Positions 14,793 through 22,799 of a stretch of DNA of 64,000 nucleotides are shown piece after piece. Source of the stretch: a virus; IMG/VR virus record IMGVR_UViG_3300050821_018050, positions 62,001 to 126,000 of that record. One strand, 5' to 3'. The translations under genes and the position numbers were made by a program. How positions within the stretch are numbered: the stretch's first letter is position 1; each line of letters opens with the position of its first letter. The notes under the pieces were generated by a model, which had not been told where the DNA came from, made no database searches, and saw only the letters and a list, made by a program, of their open reading frames with translations.

Positions 14793-17228
14793 ATGAATCC
14801 CCGGTTTTCACTCTATCATATGGTAATATCAGACACAAATTCAGACCAGTACAAATGGGTGCGCCAGTTTATCAGCGATTTCATCGGTGGTGAGAACGCT
14901 GACGCATTCCTATTGTCATTGGCGGACGAGCACCAAAATCTTTCCAACCTGTCTGTTGCTGTTAACAATTCCTTAACAATTTCAATGTCCGGTGGGGAAT
15001 ACCTCGATCGAGTATTAGCTGGCTATGGCATCACCCGTCCAGCAGACCTTGGTCTATCTGACGATGCCTTCCGCAAGATCGGTATCGCGATCAATGCACA
15101 AAAACAGATCACTGACGTAATTCACACGATCTTAGAGATCTTCTTCGGGGAAGAGTCAGTCCGCGCATACGCTCAGTCTACAGTGGCAGGCCCATATGCA
15201 TTCGAAGATGGCGACGAACTATTCGTCGAACTCGAAAACGGCACAATCTATAACATCCCATTTGACTTGACTAATTTTACCGACCCCAGCCAAGTTTCCG
15301 CGCAGGAAGCTAGCGATGTGATCACTAGGTTTTTCTCAAGCCAAAGCTTAAACGCATATTCCAAGGTTTACACCGATTCATCTACGCAGCTCCAATACGT
15401 TAGAATATTCGGATCAGCCAAGGGGCCATACTCGTTAGTGCAAATCCAGGGTGGTCGCGTGCAATCAGTAATGCAGTTCCCAGACATGCGCCCAACTGAA
15501 TTAGCGGTAAACACTACTGTGTGGCAAGTGACGAGAAACGTATCTTCCACGATCCGATTCAGATGGTATTCAGGTCCTAAGCCAGCGCTCGAATCTTTAT
15601 TCCCAAATGATATAGCTAATATATTTGGTCAACCATTCGTATTAGCAGGTATCGACGGATCATTCCCGATCACGAACGTCAGAGCAGCCGGGGTTTCACC
15701 AGAAGTTGACTCAGGCTATTTCGAAGTATCGATCCCGGAATTAAGCGGCCTAAATTCTATCCAAGTAGACACAATACCTCCACCTAATTCAGGCGGCAAT
15801 ATCTATTCTTTCCTCGTCAACCAAGGTGCCTACGAAGATCTAACCTTCTTCGCACCAAAGAAGAACGTACCTTACGGTCAAAGCCGATTCGCATTAGCAT
15901 TCGAAGCAGTGAGCGGTACCCTACAAATTTACTTACCAGCAACCACCCAAGTCGTAGAACGCGCTTTGACCGGTGGGATGCATATGCACATGAAATATAC
16001 CGAACAAGATCTCGACGGTACTTTCGGTTCAAGTTTAACGAACGATACCAAAAACCAAATTATTATCATCTCTGACATGGCGTTCAAATACCCAGCTTTG
16101 GGTTATGACATGGATTCAACAGGTGGGGAAGTGACTATCAATGCACCAAGCCCTTACACTATTCCAGTCAACTATTGTTTCAGAGAACAAGGCTACACCA
16201 CCGTAGTCTGCGCACAGCCACATGGTCTACCTGACCAATCGTGGAGCCCAAACACAAATTACTCAATCGGAAACATCGCCTACTACCAAGGAGCTACTTA
16301 TCAGGCGCTCCAAGCTACAGGTCCATTAAGTATGGTTGAACCTCCAGCAGACAATCCCGTCTTCTGGCAATTCCAGGAGTATAGCCAAAATTATTCGGAC
16401 TATACTATCACACTCGACGTAGATTTCGTTGAATCAGATGATCCTGCTAACCCATTTCTGGGGAGCTACATCGTAGACCCAGCAGCCGGTTACGCATTAA
16501 CATCTGATATGGTAACGACTAGAGAAGCATTAAGAGCTGGCCAAAGGAAGAGTACATTGTACTGCCAAGGCGAACTCCCAAATGCTGCAGGTATTTTGTT
16601 ATTCGGTTTAAACACTGACCAACAAGAAGGACCAGTCAATTACTTCGGTGCCCAAGTCGCGGGCGCTGCAACAGCTATCCCATTAACTTCAGCTTCCCAA
16701 GTCGGTACTACCATAACGGTGGTCACGACCCAAACCAATGGAGCAATCCCTGGTTCAACTGTAGTTATTGCCGGTACAGGAACACCTATCGACGGTACGT
16801 ATGTGGTTACTAACGTTATCAGTCCAACTGTATATCAATGCACAGCAGGAAGCCCAGGCATTTATTCATCGGTTGGAGTTGGTACGAGCACCACCCAAGT
16901 GAATGGGGTTACATCGACTTTACTGATCGACCCTTCATACTCATTTAAGTATGACCACGCAATCGCAACCGACGTTACGGTACTATCGAGCCAATTCGCT
17001 TATGTACCAGCCCCTGACGGTTCAGATTATTCACCTTATATCACAGGTTCACCAGACGGACGCATTTATTGCCAAAGCCTGATAGACCAGATTGTAGCGT
17101 GCGGCATTAATCTGAATATCACAGTGGTATATCCTGGATCAACGGGTGTAGGTAATGATACGGATGGCACATTGGCAACGTCTGTTCCACAAAACGACAT
17201 TGTTTGGATTTACGGTGGGGACACATAG
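14793..17228 (+). CDS. Large virion (baseplate or fibre) protein with carbohydrate-binding-like module
   Basis: 811 aa. ATG at 14793 or at 14820; neither has a good ribosome site. Soluble N-terminal helical region (QYKWVRQFISDFIGGENADAF), then mostly beta structure. At residues about 485-526 is a module NYSIGNIAYYQGATYQAL ... NPVFWQF that fits the W..Y..G..V.Y.G..Y....W pattern of CBM5/12-type carbohydrate-binding modules, also present in the J protein. Likely a baseplate or proximal fibre protein that touches surface glycans. Its TAG is followed directly by the next ATG. Codon use looks slightly more GC-rich than the J gene. Confidence 0.65.
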   Translation: MNPRFSLYHMVISDTNSDQYKWVRQFISDFIGGENADAFLLSLADEHQNLSNLSVAVNNSLTISMSGGEYLDRVLAGYGITRPADLGLSDDAFRKIGIAINAQKQITDVIHTILEIFFGEESVRAYAQSTVAGPYAFEDGDELFVELENGTIYNIPFDLTNFTDPSQVSAQEASDVITRFFSSQSLNAYSKVYTDSSTQLQYVRIFGSAKGPYSLVQIQGGRVQSVMQFPDMRPTELAVNTTVWQVTRNVSSTIRFRWYSGPKPALESLFPNDIANIFGQPFVLAGIDGSFPITNVRAAGVSPEVDSGYFEVSIPELSGLNSIQVDTIPPPNSGGNIYSFLVNQGAYEDLTFFAPKKNVPYGQSRFALAFEAVSGTLQIYLPATTQVVERALTGGMHMHMKYTEQDLDGTFGSSLTNDTKNQIIIISDMAFKYPALGYDMDSTGGEVTINAPSPYTIPVNYCFREQGYTTVVCAQPHGLPDQSWSPNTNYSIGNIAYYQGATYQALQATGPLSMVEPPADNPVFWQFQEYSQNYSDYTITLDVDFVESDDPANPFLGSYIVDPAAGYALTSDMVTTREALRAGQRKSTLYCQGELPNAAGILLFGLNTDQQEGPVNYFGAQVAGAATAIPLTSASQVGTTITVVTTQTNGAIPGSTVVIAGTGTPIDGTYVVTNVISPTVYQCTAGSPGIYSSVGVGTSTTQVNGVTSTLLIDPSYSFKYDHAIATDVTVLSSQFAYVPAPDGSDYSPYITGSPDGRIYCQSLIDQIVACGINLNITVVYPGSTGVGNDTDGTLATSVPQNDIVWIYGGDT

Positions 17229-17447
17229 ATGACTAGATTTGTATATCTTTCATTATACATGAGAACGATGTACAGCTTATACGATTTGTTAGAAAAGGTT
17301 TATATGTACGACACCACTTCAATGCTTATTACTCAGCGCAACATCACAGGAGTAACTAAGTTCTATGAAGCTTTGCGTTTAATCAACCTCAAAGGCGATC
17401 TAAGAAAGACTATGCCAATGATCGGTCAGACTATGGGGAGTTGCTAG
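17229..17447 (+). CDS. Small protein upstream of homing endonuclease, possibly truncated
   Basis: 72 aa, ATG directly after the preceding TAG. MTRFVYLSLYMRTMYSL ... NITGVTKFYEALRLIN, ending abruptly in MGSC. Might be intact, or the front of a gene cut by arrival of the endonuclease downstream. No domain recognised. Confidence 0.55.
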   Translation: MTRFVYLSLYMRTMYSLYDLLEKVYMYDTTSMLITQRNITGVTKFYEALRLINLKGDLRKTMPMIGQTMGSC

Positions 17448-17473
17448 ATTTACAGCGAATTTAGTGATAAGGT

Positions 17474-18277
17474 ATGAATATGAATAAATCTAAATGGACG
17501 TTAGAAGCATGCAAAGAAGATGCCCTTAAGTATACATCACGATGGGCATGGAATAAAGCTTCTAATAATCGGCCATACAAGACCGCTCGCGTTAATGGAT
17601 GGCTGGATATTTGCTGTGCGCATATGCCTCAAATTAATAAGCCACCAAATTACTGGACCATAAAAGAAAATTGTATTATTGATGCACATAAATTTAACGA
17701 TAGAACAATATGGCAAATTACTTCGCACTCAGCCTATAAAAGCGCATGCGATAACGGCTGGCTGAGTGAATGTACGATGCATATGATAGACAAGATTAAG
17801 CCAAAAGGGACATGGACTTTGCAGACTTGTAAGATCGATGCAAAGATATACAAAACTATTTCTGCATGGCAAGAGGGGTCTCCTTCTGGATATCAAACTG
17901 CGTTTAAAAGAGGATGGCTAGCAGAATGTTCTGAGCACATGACGAAGAGCTGTTTATCTAGGCCGGAACAAAGCCTTAGAGAAGAAATTAAAGCATTATA
18001 TCCTAATGCTGATTCCAAATTTTTCACCCAAAACGGTAAAAGAATGCAATTGGATATTTATATACCGGAACTTAATAAAGGTATTGAATTTAATGGGGAT
18101 TATTGGCATGGCGAAGGAATGATCAGACAAGGAATTAACCCTCATCAATATCATGCAAACAAGAAACAATTTTTCCAGTCAATTAATATTAGTTACATAG
18201 AAATTTGGGAATCCGAATGGAATACCAATAAAGATCTTTGCTTAAGCAAAGCGAAGGAGTTTTTATTCAATCCGTAA
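17474..18277 (+). CDS. Free-standing homing endonuclease, Vsr/PD-(D/E)XK-like
   Basis: 267 aa. Three tandem repeats of about 50 residues (starting near 7, 62 and 117) follow W-T-x-E-x-C-x-x-D-A-x-K-Y...W......Y..A...GWL.EC..HM; these look like DNA-binding repeats of phage homing endonucleases. The C-terminal third (SRPEQSLREEIKALYP, then QLDIYIPE, GIEFNGDYWHGE, YIEIWESEW) matches the Vsr-like / EDxHD nuclease fold, with D, E and H candidates for the active site. The gene overlaps the start of the next virion gene. It shares a 23-nt identity with the GIY-YIG gene at 39968. Specificity unknown. Confidence 0.8.
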   Translation: MNMNKSKWTLEACKEDALKYTSRWAWNKASNNRPYKTARVNGWLDICCAHMPQINKPPNYWTIKENCIIDAHKFNDRTIWQITSHSAYKSACDNGWLSECTMHMIDKIKPKGTWTLQTCKIDAKIYKTISAWQEGSPSGYQTAFKRGWLAECSEHMTKSCLSRPEQSLREEIKALYPNADSKFFTQNGKRMQLDIYIPELNKGIEFNGDYWHGEGMIRQGINPHQYHANKKQFFQSINISYIEIWESEWNTNKDLCLSKAKEFLFNP

Positions 18278-18756
18278 TACGCACAGGTGCCCGATTGCAG
18301 TTAAAGGTGTATGATGGCAATGAAGAACGACTAATAGGTTATTGCACGGCTATTAACTATACAGTAAGTTCCGGCCAGAAATCCATTTATGTGGTCGACA
18401 GTCCATTCCCAGCAGAAATCGCGCAGGGGGCTGGCCCATCGCAGGTACGTGGCTCGATGACCATCTACATGCTTCAGAACACAACGCCTGAGATCTTAGG
18501 CTTAGTTCCATTCCGCACATCAGGCACTGCCGCTTCAGGTGACCTGTCGCCTAGCCCAGGTGACTCAACCAATATGTTCAACATGGCATATTCGAAATCA
18601 ATTTTCTTACGTTTGTATGACCGCAATAGTGGGACTCTATTTACTTCACTCGATTACCTAAAAGTCGGATCATACTCCGTAGCAGTGACTGCCAAAGGGA
18701 TCGTAAAGGCTGATTTAGCTTTTGAGGCTCGTTACGCGACTCCTGGCCAAGGATAA
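18265..18756 (+). CDS. Virion structural protein, possible ATT start
   Basis: About 163 aa if started at ATT 18265 (MQSVIRTGARLQLKVYDG); the first canonical start in frame is TTG 18238, with no ribosome site. AAGGAG at 18254-18259 is 5 nt from the ATT. The sequence (QKSIYVVDSPFPAEIAQGAG, GSMTIYMLQNTTPE) looks like a small tail-tube or tail-completion type subunit. The original ATG may have been lost when the endonuclease inserted. The 3' end is overlapped on the other strand by the membrane protein at 18641. Confidence 0.7.
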   Translation: MQSVIRTGARLQLKVYDGNEERLIGYCTAINYTVSSGQKSIYVVDSPFPAEIAQGAGPSQVRGSMTIYMLQNTTPEILGLVPFRTSGTAASGDLSPSPGDSTNMFNMAYSKSIFLRLYDRNSGTLFTSLDYLKVGSYSVAVTAKGIVKADLAFEARYATPGQG

Positions 18757-18952
18757 TAGCAAAACAAAGTTCGTTAGTTGAATAACTCATGCCTTGACCA
18801 ATTGAATAAATAAATAGAATTACTGCAGTAATCAAAACTTGACCAACTTCTCCAATACCTTTGGATTCAATAAATTTAAAACTTATGAAATACACTGGTA
18901 ATTGCAATGATAATCCTACAATCCATCTTAAAACTTTTTGGAATTTGCTCAT
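18641..18952 (-). CDS. Small membrane protein (holin-like)
   Basis: 103 aa. Two hydrophobic segments (IVGLSLQLPVYFISF, about 10-28; VGQVLITAVILFIYSIG, about 36-53), short basic N-terminus, then a polar end that overlaps antisense the last 116 nt of the virion gene. Small size and two spans allow a holin, but nothing else supports a lysis role. ATG 6 nt after its -10: probably leaderless. Confidence 0.65.
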   Translation of the reverse strand: MSKFQKVLRWIVGLSLQLPVYFISFKFIESKGIGEVGQVLITAVILFIYSIGQGMSYSTNELCFAIILGQESRNEPQKLNQPLRSLWQSLLRSMIRLLGNRVK

Positions 18953-18958
18953 ACCCTA

Positions 18959-18987
18959 ATCCTATCATCGCCAAGCGTTTTTGTCAA
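18959..18987 (-). promoter_or_regulatory. Sigma-70-like promoter, leaderless start
   Basis: Minus strand: TTGACA, 17 bp ending TGA, TAGGAT, then exactly 6 nt to the ATG at 18952. Confidence 0.75.
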
Positions 18988-19012
18988 TAATTCTTTCTTC
19001 GACGGAAAAGCA

Positions 19013-19180
19013 TCAACGTGATGGCCCACTATTCAATAAGTTACGGTACGAAGACTGAGCAGCGTCCTCAACTCGCAAACGACTCCAGTAATGTAATTGA
19101 TAATTGGGATAAATTTCGTCGTCCCATTGCTGTTCCCAATCTATCTCTATGTAATAATTAGTGTAATAAATATTATCCAA
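19013..19180 (-). CDS. Array protein, 55 aa, TTG start
   Basis: TTG start after GGAGG. MDNIYYTNYYIEIDWEQQW, then YPNYQLHYWSRL. Aromatic-rich. Confidence 0.6.
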   Translation of the reverse strand: MDNIYYTNYYIEIDWEQQWDDEIYPNYQLHYWSRLRVEDAAQSSYRNLLNSGPSR

Positions 19181-19286
19181 TGCCGTAATCCTCCACCGTA
19201 AATGTGTAAACGTGCCACGGGCGAATGCCAATGCGCGGATAGCACAAAAGACCTGACCTATCTTGAATCCAGAAGTGTGTTATCAT
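19173..19286 (-). CDS. Array protein, 37 aa
   Basis: 37 aa: MITHFWIQDRSGLLCY ... PWHVYTFTVEDYGIG. ATGA overlap with the upstream gene. Confidence 0.6.
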   Translation of the reverse strand: MITHFWIQDRSGLLCYPRIGIRPWHVYTFTVEDYGIG

Positions 19287-19435
19287 TTGTACCCATTATT
19301 CATTATAACTTGCAGCCAGTTAGTGTTCCAATAAAATTCGCCCACTTGAAATACTTTGAGGTATTCCAAAGATCCGGTGGCCCGCTCTCCACGACGATTG
19401 ATCAAGTCAATTTTAAATGTGTATTTAATCACCAT
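19283..19435 (-). CDS. Array protein, strand-start type, 50 aa
   Basis: ATG then GTG: MVIKYTFKIDLINRRGE ... FYWNTNWLQVIM. The start repeats the DNA motif GTGATTAAATA seen at 22940. ATGA overlap downstream. Confidence 0.65.
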   Translation of the reverse strand: MVIKYTFKIDLINRRGERATGSLEYLKVFQVGEFYWNTNWLQVIMNNGYK

Positions 19436-19584
19436 TCTTTACATCGCAATCTACTATAAACTATAACCATATCAACACTACTGTATTCATATACACGCCA
19501 TTGTCGGTTAGCCCATTCATGGCACCACTTACGATATTCACGCAGTTCCTGGTGCGATTGAAATAACAAGAAAAATTCGATCAT
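19429..19584 (-). CDS. Array protein, 51 aa
   Basis: MIEFFLLFQSHQELREYRKW, then HEWANRQWRVYEY. Basic, Trp-rich. Confidence 0.65.
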   Translation of the reverse strand: MIEFFLLFQSHQELREYRKWCHEWANRQWRVYEYSSVDMVIVYSRLRCKEW

Positions 19585-19715
19585 AAATTATAACTCAAGA
19601 AATAACGGCCATACGTGGACGCGCCCATAGTCCAACTCATTCTATTAGATAACCACACTTTGCGGAAGCTTTCGAACTCGTGCTCACTATCGAATTGCAC
19701 ATAAATTAAGATCAT
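19581..19715 (-). CDS. Array protein, strand-start type, 44 aa
   Basis: MILIYVQFDSEHEFESFRKV, W at 21, ends YFLSYNL. ATGA overlap. Confidence 0.65.
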   Translation of the reverse strand: MILIYVQFDSEHEFESFRKVWLSNRMSWTMGASTYGRYFLSYNL

Positions 19716-19876
19716 TAATAAATCCTGTTAGCAAATGAAATATACTTAAATGGCACTATGACTATGTGTTTCCCCAAATATTCTTCTGATGCCGCTGAAA
19801 TACTCCAGCCATGATCAGGTAAACTCAATAAAAAATCCGCATCATGGGCTTTATAGTCCATCAAAATATAAATCAC
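19715..19876 (-). CDS. Array protein, strand-start type, 53 aa, GTG start
   Basis: MIYILMDYKAHDADFLLSLP, HGWSIS, ends FANRIY. TAATG overlap downstream, GTGA upstream. Confidence 0.65.
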   Translation of the reverse strand: MIYILMDYKAHDADFLLSLPDHGWSISAASEEYLGKHIVIVPFKYISFANRIY

Positions 19877-20037
19877 AAAACCACCAAAAAGCAATAGCGA
19901 TTTCTAGTAACAAGAAGCATTTTTTCATAAGACTCTAGCGCCGCCAGAACATTTTTAGTGGCAGACCAATAATTTAAGTCACATGGGTGCAGAAAATCTG
20001 AGTCAATGTAATAGCAAGCATATTTGAATTCAGTCAT
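19873..20037 (-). CDS. Array protein, 54 aa
   Basis: MTEFKYACYYIDSDFLHP, LNYWSATKNVLAALES, ends YCFLVVL. Confidence 0.65.
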   Translation of the reverse strand: MTEFKYACYYIDSDFLHPCDLNYWSATKNVLAALESYEKMLLVTRNRYCFLVVL

Positions 20038-20156
20038 TTGCCGTTTACCACTATGCTATAATGGCTATCGGTCAGGAAAAAGTAATTGATATTGCTGTAG
20101 ATTATATAAAGCAGATCGCTACTGACCATATAACTGTCGACCCTATAATTGTTCAT
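20034..20156 (-). CDS. Array protein, Tyr-rich, 40 aa
   Basis: MNNYRVDSYMVSSDLLYIIY, ends HYSIVVNGK; no Trp. ATGA both sides. A 41-codon plus-strand frame opposite was rejected. Confidence 0.6.
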   Translation of the reverse strand: MNNYRVDSYMVSSDLLYIIYSNINYFFLTDSHYSIVVNGK

Positions 20157-20389
20157 TCATCCACCATTACGACGACCGGCTGGTAGCCTACGAAACAAAA
20201 ATGGATTGCTCTTTCAATATCATTTGGCGTGCCGCTAGGGACTTTCGCAATCCAATCCAAATACTCTTTCTTATCGTCAAAAGCCTTTTTACATTCTTCA
20301 AACGTTGAATACATGTTTTCGTCAGCGAGTTTAGCGTGAGACCACCGATCGTCCATGTATACGAATTTCAAGAACGTTTTGGCTTTCAT
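20153..20389 (-). CDS. Small protein, 78 aa
   Basis: MKAKTFLKFVYMDDRWSH, helical charged middle (FEECKKAFDDKKEYLDWI), ends PVVVMVDE. More helical than array members. Confidence 0.7.
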   Translation of the reverse strand: MKAKTFLKFVYMDDRWSHAKLADENMYSTFEECKKAFDDKKEYLDWIAKVPSGTPNDIERAIHFCFVGYQPVVVMVDE

Positions 20390-20466
20390 TTTAAAGCTTC
20401 CGCAACCGCTAAGATGCTCATTATCACTACAAACACAATTACGTGGTTTACCATATTTTTATTCAT
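20386..20466 (-). CDS. Membrane micropeptide, 26 aa
   Basis: MNKNMVNHVIVFVVIMSILA: one membrane span or signal-like segment. ATGA overlap with the next gene. Confidence 0.55.
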   Translation of the reverse strand: MNKNMVNHVIVFVVIMSILAVAEALK

Positions 20467-20467
20467 T

Positions 20468-20635
20468 TTATTGCTCCAATTCAAATATATACCTGGTTCT
20501 GTGAGAAAATCCACTAAAATCGAAAAATAATTCTATGCGAGAGAAATTCTTCCAGTTCTCGGGTTTCATGTGGACTTTCCAGAAGTCATGGTCCCACGCT
20601 GCATACAAATACATTTCACCGTTAAGAGCTTTCAT
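20468..20635 (-). CDS. Array protein, 55 aa
   Basis: MKALNGEMYLYAAWDHDFW, IELFFDFSGFSHRTRY. Start chosen near the upstream stop. Confidence 0.6.
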   Translation of the reverse strand: MKALNGEMYLYAAWDHDFWKVHMKPENWKNFSRIELFFDFSGFSHRTRYIFELEQ

Positions 20636-20771
20636 CGTAAATATCCGCGATATCCATATAATCTTCTTCATTGAAAAAAATATTATATTCTGTCCATGTA
20701 CTTCCATTGTAACTGTTTACGGTAATGGAGCAGCTAATTCGATCTGGCGTGAATTGATGTTCGTTACCCAT
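20622..20771 (-). CDS. Array protein, 49 aa
   Basis: MGNEHQFTPDRISCSITVNS, TWTEYNIFFNEEDY; acidic end. Confidence 0.6.
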   Translation of the reverse strand: MGNEHQFTPDRISCSITVNSYNGSTWTEYNIFFNEEDYMDIADIYDESS

Positions 20772-20892
20772 AAGCTATCTCAATCTGATATCTAATGATT
20801 GGATATTGGAGTAGTCGAGCTGGCACTTCGTAAAGATTATACCTGTGTCGCATCCACGGAGCACTTGTAATAGTGATATATTTAACTTTCAT
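20764..20892 (-). CDS. Array protein, strand-start type, 42 aa
   Basis: MKVKYITITSAPWMRHRYN, ends IIRYQIEIAYG. Confidence 0.65.
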   Translation of the reverse strand: MKVKYITITSAPWMRHRYNLYEVPARLLQYPIIRYQIEIAYG

Positions 20893-21034
20893 ATTGTACC
20901 ACTATTTCAAATTTAAGTCGCCACCCATCTTTTTCCCTCATTTTGTCGAAAAACTCATAGTACCTGCGCGATAGATAAGGACGAGTAAAATAGTCTGACC
21001 AGTAGTTTTCCTTTTGCCTGACATTTTTAAACAT
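20882..21034 (-). CDS. Array protein, basic, 50 aa
   Basis: MFKNVRQKENYWSDYFTRP, RRYYEFFDKMREK, ends LKFEIVVQYES. Confidence 0.65.
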   Translation of the reverse strand: MFKNVRQKENYWSDYFTRPYLSRRYYEFFDKMREKDGWRLKFEIVVQYES

Positions 21035-21290
21035 TATCGCCCCAACCTAATCGAAACCACCAATTACCCAACCGCTCAAATAAATTAAGTTTGCCAGCAG
21101 TGTAAAATATAAGCACGGCATATCCGCTATAAAATCGGTTGCCGAAAGTAAGTTTCAATTCTATGTGAGCCCACTTGCTGTCGAAACGCTGCAGTGAGCG
21201 TACTTCGTTCCGATCCGCTAGAATGATGATCCGGCAATATTCCTCTCGCTTTGGAGTGTATTGGAAAACTTGTTCTGGTCCGCCCTTCAT
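21027..21290 (-). CDS. Array protein, 87 aa
   Basis: MKGGPEQVFQYTPKREEYCR, KWAHIELKLTFGNRFYSGY, Trp-rich end (LGNWWFRLGW). Confidence 0.65.
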   Translation of the reverse strand: MKGGPEQVFQYTPKREEYCRIIILADRNEVRSLQRFDSKWAHIELKLTFGNRFYSGYAVLIFYTAGKLNLFERLGNWWFRLGWGDNV

Positions 21291-21415
21291 TTGTCCTTCT
21301 TTTGACAGTCATCACACTTTTTGACGCGCTTGCCTTTACGCCAAGCCTTGCCTTGGCTACCTTTAATGTAAGTGACAATTACTTTCTTCCATTCGTATTC
21401 GCATTTGCAATTCAT
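21287..21415 (-). CDS. Zinc-ribbon mini-protein, 42 aa
   Basis: MNCKCEYEWKKV at the N-terminus and KKCDDCQKK near the end give a C-x-C plus C-x-x-C set, enough for one zinc site. Very basic; may bind nucleic acid. Confidence 0.65.
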   Translation of the reverse strand: MNCKCEYEWKKVIVTYIKGSQGKAWRKGKRVKKCDDCQKKDK

Positions 21416-21585
21416 TTGACTCTCGCCACAGTCATATTGTTTTTATAATCCTCTGTCAGGTTGCTCATACCATCATATTTGCCAAACCACCAAGCTATTT
21501 GTCCAATTTTGTATCGAGTATTCCAGGTTTGCCTGAAAAAGAAATCCCATCCTGATTTATCCATTTTTATGGTAAAATATTTCAT
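21412..21585 (-). CDS. Array protein, strand-start type, 57 aa
   Basis: MKYFTIKMDKSGWDFFFRQT, W-N-T-R-Y motif, then IAWWFGKYDG. The W-N-T motif is shared with its neighbour at 21582. Confidence 0.65.
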   Translation of the reverse strand: MKYFTIKMDKSGWDFFFRQTWNTRYKIGQIAWWFGKYDGMSNLTEDYKNNMTVARVK

Positions 21586-21719
21586 TTTGTATCCCATTTA
21601 GTCCATAGGAGTGTGCCAGCACGCCATCGATAGGTATTGTATGCCTCAGAAAATTCATACCTGAATGGCGATGTTCTGCGATCCCAACTAATGGTAAATT
21701 CCCAAGTGATGTTATTCAT
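21582..21719 (-). CDS. Array protein, 45 aa
   Basis: MNNITWEFTISWDRRTSPF, AYNTYRWRAGTLLWTKW. Aligns by eye with the 21412 product. Confidence 0.65.
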   Translation of the reverse strand: MNNITWEFTISWDRRTSPFRYEFSEAYNTYRWRAGTLLWTKWDTK

Positions 21720-21886
21720 TTGGCCACCACAAATGTGTACGCATTACTCATTAACCCCTGCACGAATTGAGTATTAACCAAGTCAGCATCATGCATAGAT
21801 TGTTCCAAAGACCAGCGCTGAAGCAATCCTTCGTCAAAGCGAATATAGAGACAGTAAAAGAAATTATTTAGGTTGCTATCTATCAT
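21716..21886 (-). CDS. Array protein, 56 aa
   Basis: MIDSNLNNFFYCLYIRFDEG, LQRWSLEQSMHDADL. ATGA overlap. Confidence 0.65.
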   Translation of the reverse strand: MIDSNLNNFFYCLYIRFDEGLLQRWSLEQSMHDADLVNTQFVQGLMSNAYTFVVAK

Positions 21887-22032
21887 ACTTCCACCATAAA
21901 TGCGATTCTAACCTCAACAGATCGGGATAATTGCCTATAATCTACTTCGTCGGCAGTATGCCATGACCAAGGTGAATAGTCTATTATTTTATTGTAAAGA
22001 TCATTAAAATGGATATAATAAAGTTTAATCAT
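21883..22032 (-). CDS. Array protein, strand-start type, 49 aa
   Basis: MIKLYYIHFNDLYNKIIDYS, PWSWHTADEVDY, ends VRIAFMVEV. Confidence 0.65.
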   Translation of the reverse strand: MIKLYYIHFNDLYNKIIDYSPWSWHTADEVDYRQLSRSVEVRIAFMVEV

Positions 22033-22207
22033 GATCGTCCTTATCAAGTATATCACCAAATTGCAACATGTACAAGCCCGTTTTCATATTTCTACGGATC
22101 CCCCATGGAGTGCCATTCATAACTTCAAGAAGCTCCCTCAATTCTCTTAGGTGGGTTGGGCATGACCACTCGCCGCCTTCGGGGATGTCTAAATGAATGA
22201 CTATCAT
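22025..22207 (-). CDS. Array protein, strand-start type, 60 aa
   Basis: MIVIHLDIPEGGEWSCPTHL, helix LRELRELLEVM, acidic tail DKDDHD. Start set by ATGA overlap; an open frame extends 22 codons upstream. Confidence 0.65.
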   Translation of the reverse strand: MIVIHLDIPEGGEWSCPTHLRELRELLEVMNGTPWGIRRNMKTGLYMLQFGDILDKDDHD

Positions 22208-22335
22208 AGTTTCCAGAGCCCCAGGGCCACGCGAGAAGCTAGTGAGTGTGACCACCTCTTTTCTTTCGACCATAAACCCAATTGGAACATGCCTCTACCA
22301 TCTGCTATCAATAAGAATTGGTATCGCACGATCAT
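22204..22335 (-). CDS. Array protein, strand-start type, 43 aa
   Basis: MIVRYQFLLIADGRGMFQLG, basic Trp-containing end. ATGA both sides. Confidence 0.65.
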   Translation of the reverse strand: MIVRYQFLLIADGRGMFQLGLWSKEKRWSHSLASRVALGLWKL

Positions 22336-22499
22336 GCGGACCACCATGTAAGGAATATTTCATTCCCATGCCCTAAATGATAATCCCAATGCATAAAATA
22401 ATCTTTAGTTTCAACATCATACACTTTAAGTCCTGCCCGATAAAGTGTGGGTGTGTCATATGCGAGATAAAGTATAATTCTGATCGGTTCACGTTTCAT
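22332..22499 (-). CDS. Array protein, 55 aa
   Basis: MKREPIRIILYLAYDTPTLY, KDYFMHWDYHLG, ends IFLTWWSA. Confidence 0.65.
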   Translation of the reverse strand: MKREPIRIILYLAYDTPTLYRAGLKVYDVETKDYFMHWDYHLGHGNEIFLTWWSA

Positions 22500-22659
22500 A
22501 AATTTGTAAATAAACTACGTTGGCCGCATTTACCAGCCGTTGAGAAGTGTAATTCCATTTCTTCTCGAAGTCCCATGCATTCTTACCTTCGAAGAACCAT
22601 TCAACGTAATGAGCTTCTTCATCATCCTTGCATGCGATTTTAAATATGAAATTAATCAT
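22489..22659 (-). CDS. Array protein, strand-start type, 56 aa
   Basis: MINFIFKIACKDDEEAHYVE, NAWDFEKKWNYTS, ends VVYLQIYET. Confidence 0.65.
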   Translation of the reverse strand: MINFIFKIACKDDEEAHYVEWFFEGKNAWDFEKKWNYTSQRLVNAANVVYLQIYET

Positions 22660-22799
22660 TTTGCCCGTGCCCAATCTCTGATCAAAGCGGCTGATCGCAC
22701 GCATTTATTATTTAGCGCTTCCTGGGTGGTAACCATGCCTATTACTCCCGTATCTCCCTGAATACTATAAGTTAATGTAATGATCCAGTAATAACACAT
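22656..22799 (-). CDS. Array protein, 47 aa
   Basis: MCYYWIITLTYSIQGDTGVI, then TTQEALNNK and IRDWARAK. ATGA overlap. Confidence 0.6.
   Translation of the reverse strand: MCYYWIITLTYSIQGDTGVIGMVTTQEALNNKCVRSAALIRDWARAK

Noticed and set aside
17448-18264. Group I intron splitting a virion gene
   Set aside because: Only 26 nt separate the upstream stop from the endonuclease, too little for an intron core, and joining the flanking frames gives no evident continuous protein.
20059-20187. Plus-strand 41-codon frame MAIGQEKVIDIAVDYIKQ with TATAAT before the ATG
   Set aside because: No -35 or ribosome site, and the minus-strand genes opposite chain perfectly by ATGA at both ends.
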